Positions 1-7,910 of a DNA stretch of 44,376 bases are shown here, piece by piece. Every line of letters starts with the position of its first letter. Positions within the stretch are counted from its first letter, which is position 1. Source of the stretch: CAUZJO01 sp963580245 (lineage in GTDB: Bacteria; Sumerlaeota; Sumerlaeia; MVZB01). The stretch spans positions 1 to 44,376 of the forward strand of contig CAUZJO010000013.1 in assembly GCA_963580245.1 (NCBI GenBank). Reading direction: 5' to 3'. The notes under the pieces were generated by a model, which saw only the letters and a list, made by a program, of their open reading frames with translations, was not told the DNA's origin and ran no database searches. Both the position numbers and the translations under genes were made by a program.

Positions 1-106
1 ACGACTGTTGCCCGGGACCGGGTAGGATGGATGGCACGCTGAAAAACTCGGGAGTCGCAAAATCACAGGGTGAGTCATGTCTTGCCGTCAGAGAAGGAGG
101 TGATCC

Positions 107-373
107 ATGGGGGTGAATGTTGAAATTGCCGGCCGTGAGAACTCAAAAGAGCTTCTTCGGCCAGAATCCATGGTCAAATCCCTTGCCTTTGGCCAGGCAC
201 GGTGGGCTGATCCACTCAAAGATTTTGAGGATCGAACGGTTTGGTTAGCAAAATGGGAAATGTCGGGTAGAGCGGTTGAGCCGGATTCCCTAACCGACTC
301 TGAACAGAATGTAGCGCAGTGCCCTCCCCGCCAGCCAAAGCAGCACGCCAAACGCCGCCGCGATGAGGCGTAG
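107..373 (+). CDS. small hypothetical protein with a very strong ribosome binding site
   Basis: An 88-residue frame that I do not recognise. Its main support is the ribosome binding site: GAAGGAGGTGATCC ends directly before the ATG, an almost complete complement of the 16S 3' end, with GGAGG six bases from the start codon. The product is hydrophilic with a strongly basic C-terminus (KQHAKRRRDEA) and has no membrane segment or recognised motif. The opposite strand (290-481) carries a competing 63-residue frame with one hydrophobic helix near its C-terminus. Composition does not clearly favour either, so the coding call is weak. Confidence 0.3.
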   Translation: MGVNVEIAGRENSKELLRPESMVKSLAFGQARWADPLKDFEDRTVWLAKWEMSGRAVEPDSLTDSEQNVAQCPPRQPKQHAKRRRDEA

Positions 374-380
374 GTGCGTT

Positions 381-1040
381 TCATCTTTGAGGAGCTGATG
401 GAAAAACCAGAGGGCGCGCTCTGGAAAAAGGAGTGAAAAATGATGCGAGACCTGGCCACTTATCCAAGGTGCCATTCTCATTCAAGATTTCGATAAACTG
501 ACCCCGCTCATGAATCTCATGCCACGGGAAATCTACAGGCAGAATCGCACCAACGAGGATAATTCTCCGAACAACGATTTCCCTATAACGATATAGCGCG
601 TTCCCAATTATCCACGTGCCAAAACTGTGGGCGATCACATCTGGTGCGTGTTGTGCGTCGGTTATGCTTCCGCATTTCGTGGTGTACCACGTTAGAAAAT
701 CACTTAAAGCTCTGCCACGGCTGGTTTTGGAACAAAAATACCAAAAGCCTCGAAGTCTCTGATCTTTAGTGTAATCATAAGGCGAGTGGCCGTAACGGGA
801 TTCTTAAAAAACTGTGTTTAATTCTTTTTGCCACAAGCCATGAGTATTGATGCCCTGAAGAGATATTATGTGGTTCATAAGAATATTCCTTCTAATCTGT
901 CCTATAGGGTCAAGAGTTAAGAAATCATCCAGTACGCCACCCTAGGTTCCATGACGCCTCCAATGAATCTTGGCCCAATTGACATTGTAACTTCCAGGAT
1001 TTTCACTACGGCCACGACTATTGGCCCTACTGGTGTTCAT
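381..1040 (-). pseudogene. decayed alpha/beta-hydrolase (lipase-like) gene
   Basis: Reading the minus strand from the ATG at 1040 gives one continuous protein-like frame broken by two in-frame stops, TAG at 942-944 and TAA at 804-806. After the first stop comes a beta-strand/oxyanion-like segment (SLQGINTHGLW), and further on the nucleophile elbow AHSFGTW (GxSxG-like, with Ser as expected for an alpha/beta hydrolase). A strand (RRIILVGAILP) and the segment NENGTLDKWP follow, a pattern I associate with lipase-like hydrolases. The region of the acid and His of the triad is missing: the frame ends soon after, at 381. The DNA is AT-richer than the rest of the window. The open frame can be traced further upstream to a GTG at 1109. 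Two stops plus a lost C-terminus suggest a genuine remnant rather than one sequencing error. Confidence 0.5.
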
Positions 1041-1142
1041 GGGAGCAAACTCATTCGGCTTTTTGAATTCTGGCCTAGGTGCGTCCTTTCTGTCCGTCTG
1101 AATTAGCACGCTTCAGTGACCGAAATCAAACGATTGTTTGTT

Positions 1143-2054
1143 TCACCGCCCCGGTCGCGGCGAGGTCATCAGTCGCATCAGGGTTTCTTCGAGCAGCCCC
1201 AAGGCGTCCGGGACGTAGATGTCGTCGGGGCGGGGGCGGAGGGCGCGGTAGACTTGGAGCACGCCGCAGTAGGCGTCGAGTAGGTCGCGGGTGCGATAGA
1301 CGGGGCGGGCGAGGTAGCGGCGTTGGGTGTGGGGGGAGGCCTTGAAGAGGTTTTGCTGGGCCGCGCCGGGGAAGAGGTCGGCCAGGAGGGCGGGGTCGTC
1401 GCGCAGACGGCGCTCGCGGGCGATGTTGGCCTGGATCAGGTAGCGCAGGGTGCGCACCACGCTGCTATAGACCGACGCGTCGCCCTTGCTCGGTTTCCAC
1501 AGGTCGCGGACCGCCGCGATCAGCGCCGAGGGCCGGCGTGCGACCAGGGCGTCCTCGATCTTGAAGAAGGCCGGCTTGTCCTTGAAGGCGGTACAGGTGC
1601 CCACCTGCATGATCGCCTTGAAGAGCGGGGCGGACATACGCACCTCGCGCATGTCGGCCTCGTCCTCGAAGGCCAGCAGGACCATGTGCTGGCCGGTCGC
1701 GGGAAGGTTGTGGGTGATCCAGTGGACCAGGCGCTGCTCCTGGCGACTCTCCTTGTCGGCGGCCTTGCGCCGGCCGCCGCTCTTGCCGAGCAACTCGGCT
1801 GGGTTCATGACGACCACGCACTTGGGCGCCTCGGGCAGGAAGGAGACGGTGGCAAGGTCGCCGGCGATCTCGTCGAGCGCGGAGGCCAGGCTGAACGTAT
1901 TGGCCTTCGCGGTGGGATAGTACTCAGTCAGGTTCTCGCCGCGCGCCTCCTCCTCGGGCAGGAGTGCCCGGACGATCTCGTCGCGGGCCTCGAGGATCCG
2001 ATCGGCCTGGTCGCCGTAGAACAGATAGATTGGTTTGATGGGTTTCTTCGCCAT
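1143..2054 (-). CDS. holA: DNA polymerase III delta subunit-like protein (HolA family)
   Basis: About 303 residues, close to the usual length of the delta subunit, which opens the beta sliding clamp within the clamp-loader complex. The N-terminus KPIYLFYGDQADRILEARD matches the start of HolA proteins (a strand, then the degenerate P-loop position). The C-terminal helical part contains QQNLFKASPHTQRR, followed by LLDAYCGVLQVYRALRP and ALGLLEETLMRLM, as in the delta domain III collar. Start choice: an ATG at 2102 is also open but would overlap the upstream gene by about 40 bases. The ATG at 2054 gives the family-like N-terminus and a 7-base gap after the DUF4416 stop. It is the last gene of a minus-strand run. 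Divergence from well-known HolA sequences leaves some doubt about whether it is the housekeeping delta subunit. Confidence 0.75.
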   Translation of the reverse strand: MAKKPIKPIYLFYGDQADRILEARDEIVRALLPEEEARGENLTEYYPTAKANTFSLASALDEIAGDLATVSFLPEAPKCVVVMNPAELLGKSGGRRKAADKESRQEQRLVHWITHNLPATGQHMVLLAFEDEADMREVRMSAPLFKAIMQVGTCTAFKDKPAFFKIEDALVARRPSALIAAVRDLWKPSKGDASVYSSVVRTLRYLIQANIARERRLRDDPALLADLFPGAAQQNLFKASPHTQRRYLARPVYRTRDLLDAYCGVLQVYRALRPRPDDIYVPDALGLLEETLMRLMTSPRPGR

Positions 2055-2061
2055 GAGCGGT

Positions 2062-2691
2062 TCAGGGGCCTGGCCTCGGGATGTGATGGTACACCCGGTC
2101 AAAGAAATCGAGGACTTCGCGGCGGCGGTCTTCGGGCGGCGACCAGGGCGGAGGGTCGAATCCGCCGCTCTCTGGGTGGGTCAACATGATCTCACCGTAG
2201 ACCCCTTGGCCCAGGGCCAGACGGTGGGGTGCGTCCTCGGCGCGGGTCTTCACGACCCGCCGCCGGTCGAGGTAAACCGGCTCGATTCGGACGCGCGGTT
2301 GGCCCGCGGCATCCGTGTAGAGGGCTTCGACTCGCAGCGTGTGCAGCTTGACGGCCACCAGGTGTTCGGGGGGGTAGGTCTCGCCCGTCGCGATCCACTG
2401 TTTATAGACCCACGGCGCCCGGCCCTCCGCGAACGGCCCCGAAAGCTCCGCCGGCCCCAGCTCCAGCGGCCGGGTTGATTCAATCACCTCCCCGAACTCG
2501 AGTGCCAGCCGCCGTTCGAGCTCCTCGATCAGATCAAGGTCGGTGGAGCGGATCCCGAAGGCCGGCTGGACCGCCTCATGCTGGTCGGGTCGGATCATGA
2601 TTTCAGTGACGTCTCGGTCATCACGACGGAGATCGAGAGCCTGGCGCGACTTTGGCATTGGACCCACCCGCCTCACGTCCGGGGGCTCCAT
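2062..2691 (-). CDS. DUF4416 family protein
   Basis: A protein of about 209 residues with the order of conserved segments I recall for DUF4416: AVKLHTLRVEAL, then a charged strand RVRIEPVYLDRRRVV, then HRLALGQGVYGEIML, then a proline/tryptophan segment (PPPWSPPED) and a C-terminal helix with FFDRVYHH. The family occurs in Deltaproteobacteria, Planctomycetota and related phyla and has no established function. It lies directly upstream of the delta-subunit gene and 69 bases or more downstream of the STAS pair, so cotranscription is likely. The start is uncertain: a TTG at 2718, an ATG at 2691 and an ATG at 2658 are all possible, and none has a convincing ribosome binding site. Confidence 0.65.
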   Translation of the reverse strand: MEPPDVRRVGPMPKSRQALDLRRDDRDVTEIMIRPDQHEAVQPAFGIRSTDLDLIEELERRLALEFGEVIESTRPLELGPAELSGPFAEGRAPWVYKQWIATGETYPPEHLVAVKLHTLRVEALYTDAAGQPRVRIEPVYLDRRRVVKTRAEDAPHRLALGQGVYGEIMLTHPESGGFDPPPWSPPEDRRREVLDFFDRVYHHIPRPGP

Positions 2692-2787
2692 GTTGAATCG
2701 CCCGACGGGTCCAGTCAAACGGATTTGGGGCTAGAAGTGAGAGAGGGGTGCCGACGGTGAGTTCGGGGGGCGAGGGGAGTCCTCGGT

Positions 2788-3222
2788 TTAGGATTGCCGG
2801 GCGCGTGTTTTCCCGCGTTTACGTCCGAATCTGCCACGCCGCTCCGTCCTCTCGACAACGATCTTCTCCTTGATCGGCATGATGATTGCGAGTCTTTGCT
2901 GCTTGAGAATGGCGGCCACGGGGGAGTCTTTCTTGACGGTCAGCCGCATCACGCCACCCCGGCTGATCACGATCGCGTTGAAGCCGATGATCAAACCGAT
3001 CAACTGGCTCGTGATGCTCTCGATCTCGCACAGGTCGATGTTCCAGTTGATGATTCCCTTGGCGATATAATGGCGGTGAAACTCCTCAAACACGAGCCAA
3101 TGCTCCTCGTCAAATCCCGGCTTGAGGGACACATTGACACGCGGCGGGTCGCCCTCGATGATCTCATGGGAGAATTCGGCGTCGTCCCATGCGGTGGGGG
3201 GTTCTTTACTGTCGGTGGCCAT
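2788..3222 (-). CDS. STAS-domain protein (anti-sigma antagonist-like)
   Basis: 144 residues. The core INWNIDLCEIESITSQLIG, followed by RGGVMRLTVKKDS and the final strand LAIIMPI, matches the STAS fold. It includes the beta-strand/turn with a Ser (ITSQL) where anti-sigma factor antagonists carry the phosphorylatable Ser or Thr. The C-terminus is a very basic tail (RRGRFGRKRGKTRARQ) that its neighbour lacks, possibly for nucleic acid or membrane contact (inference). STAS proteins usually partner with an anti-sigma kinase, but none is encoded here. It lies 30 bases downstream of a paralogue (3253-3603). The ATG at 3222 has AAGG about ten bases upstream. Confidence 0.65.
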   Translation of the reverse strand: MATDSKEPPTAWDDAEFSHEIIEGDPPRVNVSLKPGFDEEHWLVFEEFHRHYIAKGIINWNIDLCEIESITSQLIGLIIGFNAIVISRGGVMRLTVKKDSPVAAILKQQRLAIIMPIKEKIVVERTERRGRFGRKRGKTRARQS

Positions 3223-3252
3223 GATTTATCGCCTTAGCGTCGCGGTGTTCTC

Positions 3253-3603
3253 TCAACATTCGTGGATCGGGATGATCAAGTGGATTTTCGAGAGGGCAAT
3301 CAGTTGTAGGAGCTTGGAATCCCTTTTCAGGATCAGGCGGAGCGATCCCCGGGTGCTCATGAGCTTACCGTTGAGCTCGACGAAATAGCCAAGCATGATG
3401 CTGTTGATCAGGGTCAATTTGCGCAGGTCGATGTCCCAGGTCAAGAAGCCGTGGCCAATCTTCTCGTCGATGATCGGGCTCACGTCGTCCCAATGGTCGG
3501 GGTGGAATTCAGGCAGCAGACACAGCTGGCCGATTCTCGCTGAATTGATCGTCTGGACCTTATACGTCTTCAACCGCACTCTCCCCCTTAATCCTTCGCC
3601 CAT
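3253..3603 (-). CDS. STAS-domain protein, paralogue of the downstream gene
   Basis: About 116 residues. It shares the STAS core with the next gene: FLTWDIDLRKLTLINSIMLG aligns with INWNIDLCEIESITSQLIG, TRGSLRLILKRDSKLL with RGGVMRLTVKKDSPVA, and IHLIIPI with LAIIMPI. The candidate phosphosite is the Ser in LINSIML. Unlike its partner it has no basic tail. The frame is open back to a TTG at 3636; the ATG at 3603 is preferred, although neither has a strong ribosome binding site. The gene is transcribed away from rsmG, so the roughly 70 bases between 3603 and 3673 should hold both promoters. Tandem STAS genes suggest duplication and possibly a regulatory pair (inference). Confidence 0.6.
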   Translation of the reverse strand: MGEGLRGRVRLKTYKVQTINSARIGQLCLLPEFHPDHWDDVSPIIDEKIGHGFLTWDIDLRKLTLINSIMLGYFVELNGKLMSTRGSLRLILKRDSKLLQLIALSKIHLIIPIHEC

Positions 3604-3672
3604 CGGACCGTCTCTAGTATTTTTCGTTTGTTTCAAGCGTCATCTTTAACTGATTCTGTATTGTATATTGAT

Positions 3673-4431
3673 ATGGCCAGACCCCCTGACTCCACTCTCG
3701 ATCTTATCGACCAGGCGTCGGCCGGTCCCAATCAGCGCCCTGGATTGATCGAATCGCTCTCGCGCCTGGTCCAAATGGTCCTGGATGCGAACAGGCGCAT
3801 GAACCTGACCGCCGATGACGACCCGCGTCTTTTTTGGTCGCGTCACGTCGATGACGCCCTCCTGGCGGCCCGGCGCGTGGAGGAGGCATTGGGGGTCCCG
3901 GGCCGAGATGTCCGTCTGCTGGACGTGGGGAGCGGGGCGGGGGCGCCGGGGCTGGTCTTGGCCCTCCTGTGGCCTCAAACCCGCGTCGAGCTGCTGGAAT
4001 CGCACGGGAACAAGTGCCGATTCCTCGAGCGGACGGCCCGCGCATTGGGGTTGACCAACCTCATGGTCCATCACGACCGGGCCGAGCAATTCGGGAGGTC
4101 CTCAGCCCGGCGTGAACAATACGACCTGGTGACGGCCCGGGCCCTGGCCGCCATGCCGGTTCTGGCCGAGCTGACGCTGCCCCTGGCGCGGGTCGGGGGC
4201 TGGGTGGCGGCGATGAAATCGGCTGATCTGGGGCCCGAATTGGCCGGTGCCGCCGAGGCCATCGATCGCCTCGGGGGAGCCCCTCAACCTCTCCTGATGC
4301 CCTATGAGCGGCCGGGCGGGAAACGCTGCGTGGTGTGCCTCATCCGCAAATCCAAACCCACCCCGGCCAAGTATCCGCGGCGGGCGGGGGTCCCGGCCCG
4401 ACGGCCGATCGGGAAGCAAGCGGCCCGTTAA
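3673..4431 (+). CDS. rsmG: 16S rRNA (guanine527-N7)-methyltransferase RsmG
   Basis: 252 residues. RsmG (GidB) uses S-adenosylmethionine to methylate N7 of G527 in 16S rRNA. Visible landmarks are MNLTADDDPRLFWSRHVDDAL near residue 45, the SAM-binding glycine motif LLDVGSGAGAPGL, the acidic strand RVELLESHGNKCRFLER, the segment TARALAAMPVLAELTLPL and a C-terminal PRRAGVPARRPIGK that matches the family's YPRR-G-P-K-P ending. The family's usual MKG is MKSAD here. The ATG at 3673 gives a normal N-terminus; an upstream TTG at 3628 is less likely. No clear ribosome binding site is visible. It stands alone, divergent from the STAS pair. The tail after the conserved end is short and basic. Confidence 0.88.
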   Translation: MARPPDSTLDLIDQASAGPNQRPGLIESLSRLVQMVLDANRRMNLTADDDPRLFWSRHVDDALLAARRVEEALGVPGRDVRLLDVGSGAGAPGLVLALLWPQTRVELLESHGNKCRFLERTARALGLTNLMVHHDRAEQFGRSSARREQYDLVTARALAAMPVLAELTLPLARVGGWVAAMKSADLGPELAGAAEAIDRLGGAPQPLLMPYERPGGKRCVVCLIRKSKPTPAKYPRRAGVPARRPIGKQAAR

Positions 4432-4851
4432 TCCCAAACCGCCCGACTACACCCCCAATCTCCCCGACGAACTCATGACTAGAGGCCCCGCCGCCAGGGA
4501 CCAAACCTGGCGTTAGTCACCAAGTCCAATAAAATCAATGCTTTGTGGCGGTTCGCATGATGCCGCGATACCTTTATCCCGTCTGTATGCCCGCTCGATT
4601 CCGCTTACGCTCCGGAGATGGCCGGCAAGGACCGGAGGAAGAAGTGCGTGCTTGTGCCGCGGAATCCATCCAAATCTTACGGAGCGATCGTCGCAAACGT
4701 CGGTCGCTGGGCCTCGTGGGCCCGATTTCGATCCTTCAACGGAGTGCGATCATGTTGACTCGGGTCTTCATGAAAAGTTAGAATTCAAAATGAACAGGAT
4801 GATTTAGCATTAGTTTGAGGTCGAAATCGGAAACGCCCAGGAAAGACGCTC
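4432..4851. other. intergenic stretch, nothing recognised
   Basis: 420 bases between rsmG and the CHAT gene. Short open frames occur around 4538-4807, but they are mutually overlapping, low in complexity and resemble no protein. The last 60 bases are AT-rich and probably hold the promoter of the CHAT gene. AGGAAAG about ten bases before 4852 is a credible ribosome binding site. I see no terminator hairpin with a T-run after rsmG. Confidence 0.4.
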
Positions 4852-7467
4852 ATGAGCGCCGCGCTTCACATTCGACAGCAGCCTCCTGTTGATGGAAAAC
4901 ACCTGATTCGCCTCACGCTGAATCGGCCCGGTCCGCCCAATCAGGCCCCTCTCGAAGCCGAGGCCCGCATCGAGTTCGCCCTCACGGAGCAGGAACACGA
5001 AGAGCTTCGCTGGTACCTGGAGGACTATCTCCAACGGGCCGAATCGGTCGAAGAGGTTCAAGTCGCGCAGGTCGAAGACCTGATGCGCAATCGCGGCGAG
5101 GAGCTTTACAACAAAGTCCTCACCGGCAATCAGAACACCCAGGCCATCTGGTTTGCCATCCGCGAGCAACTCGCCGACCTGCGCGTCGAGATCACGACCG
5201 GCATCGCCGAGGCCGCTTCGATTCCGTGGGAGCTGATGCGCGATCCGCAGTCCAAATCGCCGATCGCGCTGCGCGTGAAGGAGTTTGTTCGGGTTCAGTC
5301 CGATCCGAGTATCAGCTTTGTGCCGGCGCCGGAAGATGAAGCGAATGTGGTCCGGATTCTGATGGCGATTTGTCGCCCCGGAAGAGAGAAGGACATCGCG
5401 CTCCGTTGTGACGCCAACCGCATTCTGAACGAGCTTGGCAAGAACCGAGATCGCTTTGAAATCAAAGTCTTGCGCCCGCCGACATTTGAACGGTTTCAGG
5501 AGGAACTAAACGACGCGAAAGAAAAGGGGCGTTCGTACCACGTCGTGCATTTTGACGGGCATGGAACTTACGCGGACCTGACCGACCCGACGCTGGAAGA
5601 CTGGCTCGCGACCATGGATCATCTTCGTCGCGGCGATAATGCGGAGGGTAAACACGGGTTTCTTCTTTTCGAGCATCCCGGGAACAAGGACAACATGCGC
5701 CCGGTCGATGGGCACATCCTCGGACAGTTGCTTCGTGACGCGGGCGTCCCTCTTGTATTGCTGAATGCCTGTCAGTCCGCCATGCACGAGGCCACCAACC
5801 GGCCGGTGGCCGCCGGCAGCGTTCACGACGAAGTCCGCGCCATCGGCTCGCTGGCCCAGGCCGTCCGCGACGGCGAGCAACAGATCGAAGACGCCGACCA
5901 GGCGCAAGGCCGCGACAAATCCCTCGGCGCATCACTCGACTACGGCTTCCGCCACGCGTTCAAGGAGGATGAACTGCCCATCATCGCCCTGCTGCATCTG
6001 TTCCAAGGCACGGTGGAAATCGCTGCGCTGGAAATCATGGGAGAAGGCGACTACGCATTGCCGGAGGTGCGGGGCAAGACCAAGGAACACCTGACGGGTC
6101 TGCTGAAACGGGCAAGCGACACGGGCCTACTGACGCAAATCGGACCAGCGTACTTTACAATCCATCCGGCGCTCCCCTGGTTTCTAAGCAAGATGTTCGC
6201 CCGGCACCACGACGGCCGGGACGGCCGCTCCACCGCCCAAGCCGCCCTCCGCGCCTGGGTCGAGGCCGTCGGCGAATTGGGGATTTACTATCACCGGCAG
6301 TTCAACGAGGGTAACCGGGACGTGATCCAGTTCCTTGCGTTGGAGGAGGCCAACCTGCTGCGCGCCCGCCGCTCGGCCCGCCGCCACGGCTGGTGGTCGC
6401 GAATCGTGTCCGCCATGCAGGGCCTGCGCGCGCTTTACGATTACCAGGGCCGCAGGGCGGAATGGGCCCGGCTGGTCAGCGAAATCGTGCCCGACTACTG
6501 CACCGACGACGACGAACCCGTCCCCGGCCGGGAAGACGATTACACGTTGGTCATGGGATACCGCGTCTTTCTGGCCCAAAAGCAGGAACGTGACCTCGCC
6601 CAGGCCGCCGCTCTCCAGGACAAACTGGTCGCATTGGACCGCCGGCAGGCCGCCACCGCGCTGGCGTTGCCGAAGGACGCCCCGCTGGACGACGACCAGC
6701 GCAACCGCATCCGAACGCGGGGTATCAATGTCTTCATGCTTGGCCATATTCTGCGCGAACAGGGTAGCGTTAGCTGTGTGGAGGCGTATGAGGAATCCAT
6801 TCAGCATTGTCGGCGCATCAAAGACACCGGCAGCGAAGCCCATGCTCACTTCAGCTTCGGACACGTCTACAAAGACCTTTCCGACATCCGCGATCTGGAC
6901 GCTGCCGAGACCGCCTACCAGCGCAGTTTAGATGGCTGGGGAGAAAACGACTTTCTAAACCGCAGCAAAACCATCCAACAGATCGGCATGGTGTATCACG
7001 AGCGATTCAACGAGGCACGGCAGCAGTGCGAGCCACCGGAAACGTTGCTGCGCCACATCCGCGCGGCGGAAGTGCACTACAAACAGGCGCTGGCACTCTT
7101 ACCCCCCTCCGCCCTTGCCGACATCGGCCCAGCGCACGGCCAGTTGGGCAACTTCTACGACGATGTCAGCCAGACGGAGCAAGCCCGCGACCACTACGAG
7201 CGAGCCGCGCAGACTTTCGAGCAGACTGGCGACCGCCACGGTGCCGGGCAGACGCGCGGCAACATGGGGAACATGTATGCGCAGGCGTCCGGCCGGGAGG
7301 AAAGCCGGGAGCGGCAGCGCGACCTGCTGCTCCGCGCTCAGGCCTACGCCGAGGCCGCCCTCCGCGACTTCCAGCACTACCAAGGCCGCGCCGCCGCGGA
7401 CGAAGCCAAAGCCCAGCAACTGATCGATGACATCCACCAAACCCTCGCCCAACTGCCGCCCGAGTGA
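4852..7467 (+). CDS. CHAT-domain cysteine peptidase with TPR region, NTPase apparently lost
   Basis: 871 residues. The N-terminal part (to about 340) is a caspase-like CHAT domain of peptidase clan CD. The catalytic His is H237 in VVHFDGHGTY and the catalytic Cys is C307 in LLNACQSA. From about 350 comes a helical segment starting DKSLGASLDYGFRHAF, then a winged-helix-like stretch (TIHPALPWFLSKMF), EEANLLRARR, and TPR-like helices from about 640 to 850 (HGQLGNFYDDVSQTEQARDHYERA). In relatives that I recall, the DKSLAASLDYGF segment follows an NB-ARC/STAND-type NTPase inserted after the CHAT domain. Here GSLAQAV (332-338) runs directly into it with no Walker motifs, so the NTPase appears deleted in frame. 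CHAT-TPR proteins are often sensor or effector proteases in bacterial immunity or cell death. No obvious substrate such as a gasdermin lies next to it. There is no signal peptide, so it is cytosolic. The ATG at 4852 has AGGAAAG upstream. Confidence 0.85.
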   Translation: MSAALHIRQQPPVDGKHLIRLTLNRPGPPNQAPLEAEARIEFALTEQEHEELRWYLEDYLQRAESVEEVQVAQVEDLMRNRGEELYNKVLTGNQNTQAIWFAIREQLADLRVEITTGIAEAASIPWELMRDPQSKSPIALRVKEFVRVQSDPSISFVPAPEDEANVVRILMAICRPGREKDIALRCDANRILNELGKNRDRFEIKVLRPPTFERFQEELNDAKEKGRSYHVVHFDGHGTYADLTDPTLEDWLATMDHLRRGDNAEGKHGFLLFEHPGNKDNMRPVDGHILGQLLRDAGVPLVLLNACQSAMHEATNRPVAAGSVHDEVRAIGSLAQAVRDGEQQIEDADQAQGRDKSLGASLDYGFRHAFKEDELPIIALLHLFQGTVEIAALEIMGEGDYALPEVRGKTKEHLTGLLKRASDTGLLTQIGPAYFTIHPALPWFLSKMFARHHDGRDGRSTAQAALRAWVEAVGELGIYYHRQFNEGNRDVIQFLALEEANLLRARRSARRHGWWSRIVSAMQGLRALYDYQGRRAEWARLVSEIVPDYCTDDDEPVPGREDDYTLVMGYRVFLAQKQERDLAQAAALQDKLVALDRRQAATALALPKDAPLDDDQRNRIRTRGINVFMLGHILREQGSVSCVEAYEESIQHCRRIKDTGSEAHAHFSFGHVYKDLSDIRDLDAAETAYQRSLDGWGENDFLNRSKTIQQIGMVYHERFNEARQQCEPPETLLRHIRAAEVHYKQALALLPPSALADIGPAHGQLGNFYDDVSQTEQARDHYERAAQTFEQTGDRHGAGQTRGNMGNMYAQASGREESRERQRDLLLRAQAYAEAALRDFQHYQGRAAADEAKAQQLIDDIHQTLAQLPPE

Positions 7468-7910
7468 ACGACGGAAGCTGAGCTTCCCCCGAATAGGGCG
7501 CAACCCGTGAGTTAACAAGCGAGTTAAAAGGGTTTCAGGGACCTTTCCCGGTTTTTCGTGGCGCGCCGCTTCCCGCTCATCGTATGCGTCGACGCATCCC
7601 CGTCGGGCCATTGCGCGAGTCTCACGCCAACCCAGATAAAATGCCCTGCTTAATCATTCGCCCCCCTCGCCATCTCGAAACGCGACTGAGAATTCCGTCC
7701 ACTATCACGGCGCCCAAGCCCGCGCCCTCGGTCTCCGCAAATCGGTTTTTCATGGTTGCGCCGCTAAATGAGTGTTAGAGTCGACGGGAAGGACAGTGGC
7801 AGAGGTCAATTCTTTACCGTAAGGACTCCCCCGATTTGGTGCTTGGACGACCGGGGGGTTGGTCTAGTCGATCACCATGGTCCCCGAATCCATCGAAAGA
7901 AGCACTCACC
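7468..7910. other. intergenic stretch with one small palindrome
   Basis: 443 bases without a convincing gene. A perfect palindrome GGAAGCTGAGCTTCC at 7473-7487, just after the CHAT stop, could fold but has no T-run behind it, so it is only a possible transcript end. The short open frames across 7584-7950 look like chance. The promoter of the DUF255 gene should lie in the last 150 bases. Confidence 0.35.

Noticed and set aside
93..106. Minus-strand GGATCACCTCCTT as the 3' end of a 16S rRNA gene
   Set aside because: The bases before it on the minus strand (…CATTCACCCCCAT) do not match helix 45 of 16S rRNA, and no other rRNA sequence is nearby.
4538..4807. Short plus-strand frames between rsmG and the CHAT gene
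   Set aside because: Overlapping frames of equal quality, no ribosome binding site and no protein-like features.
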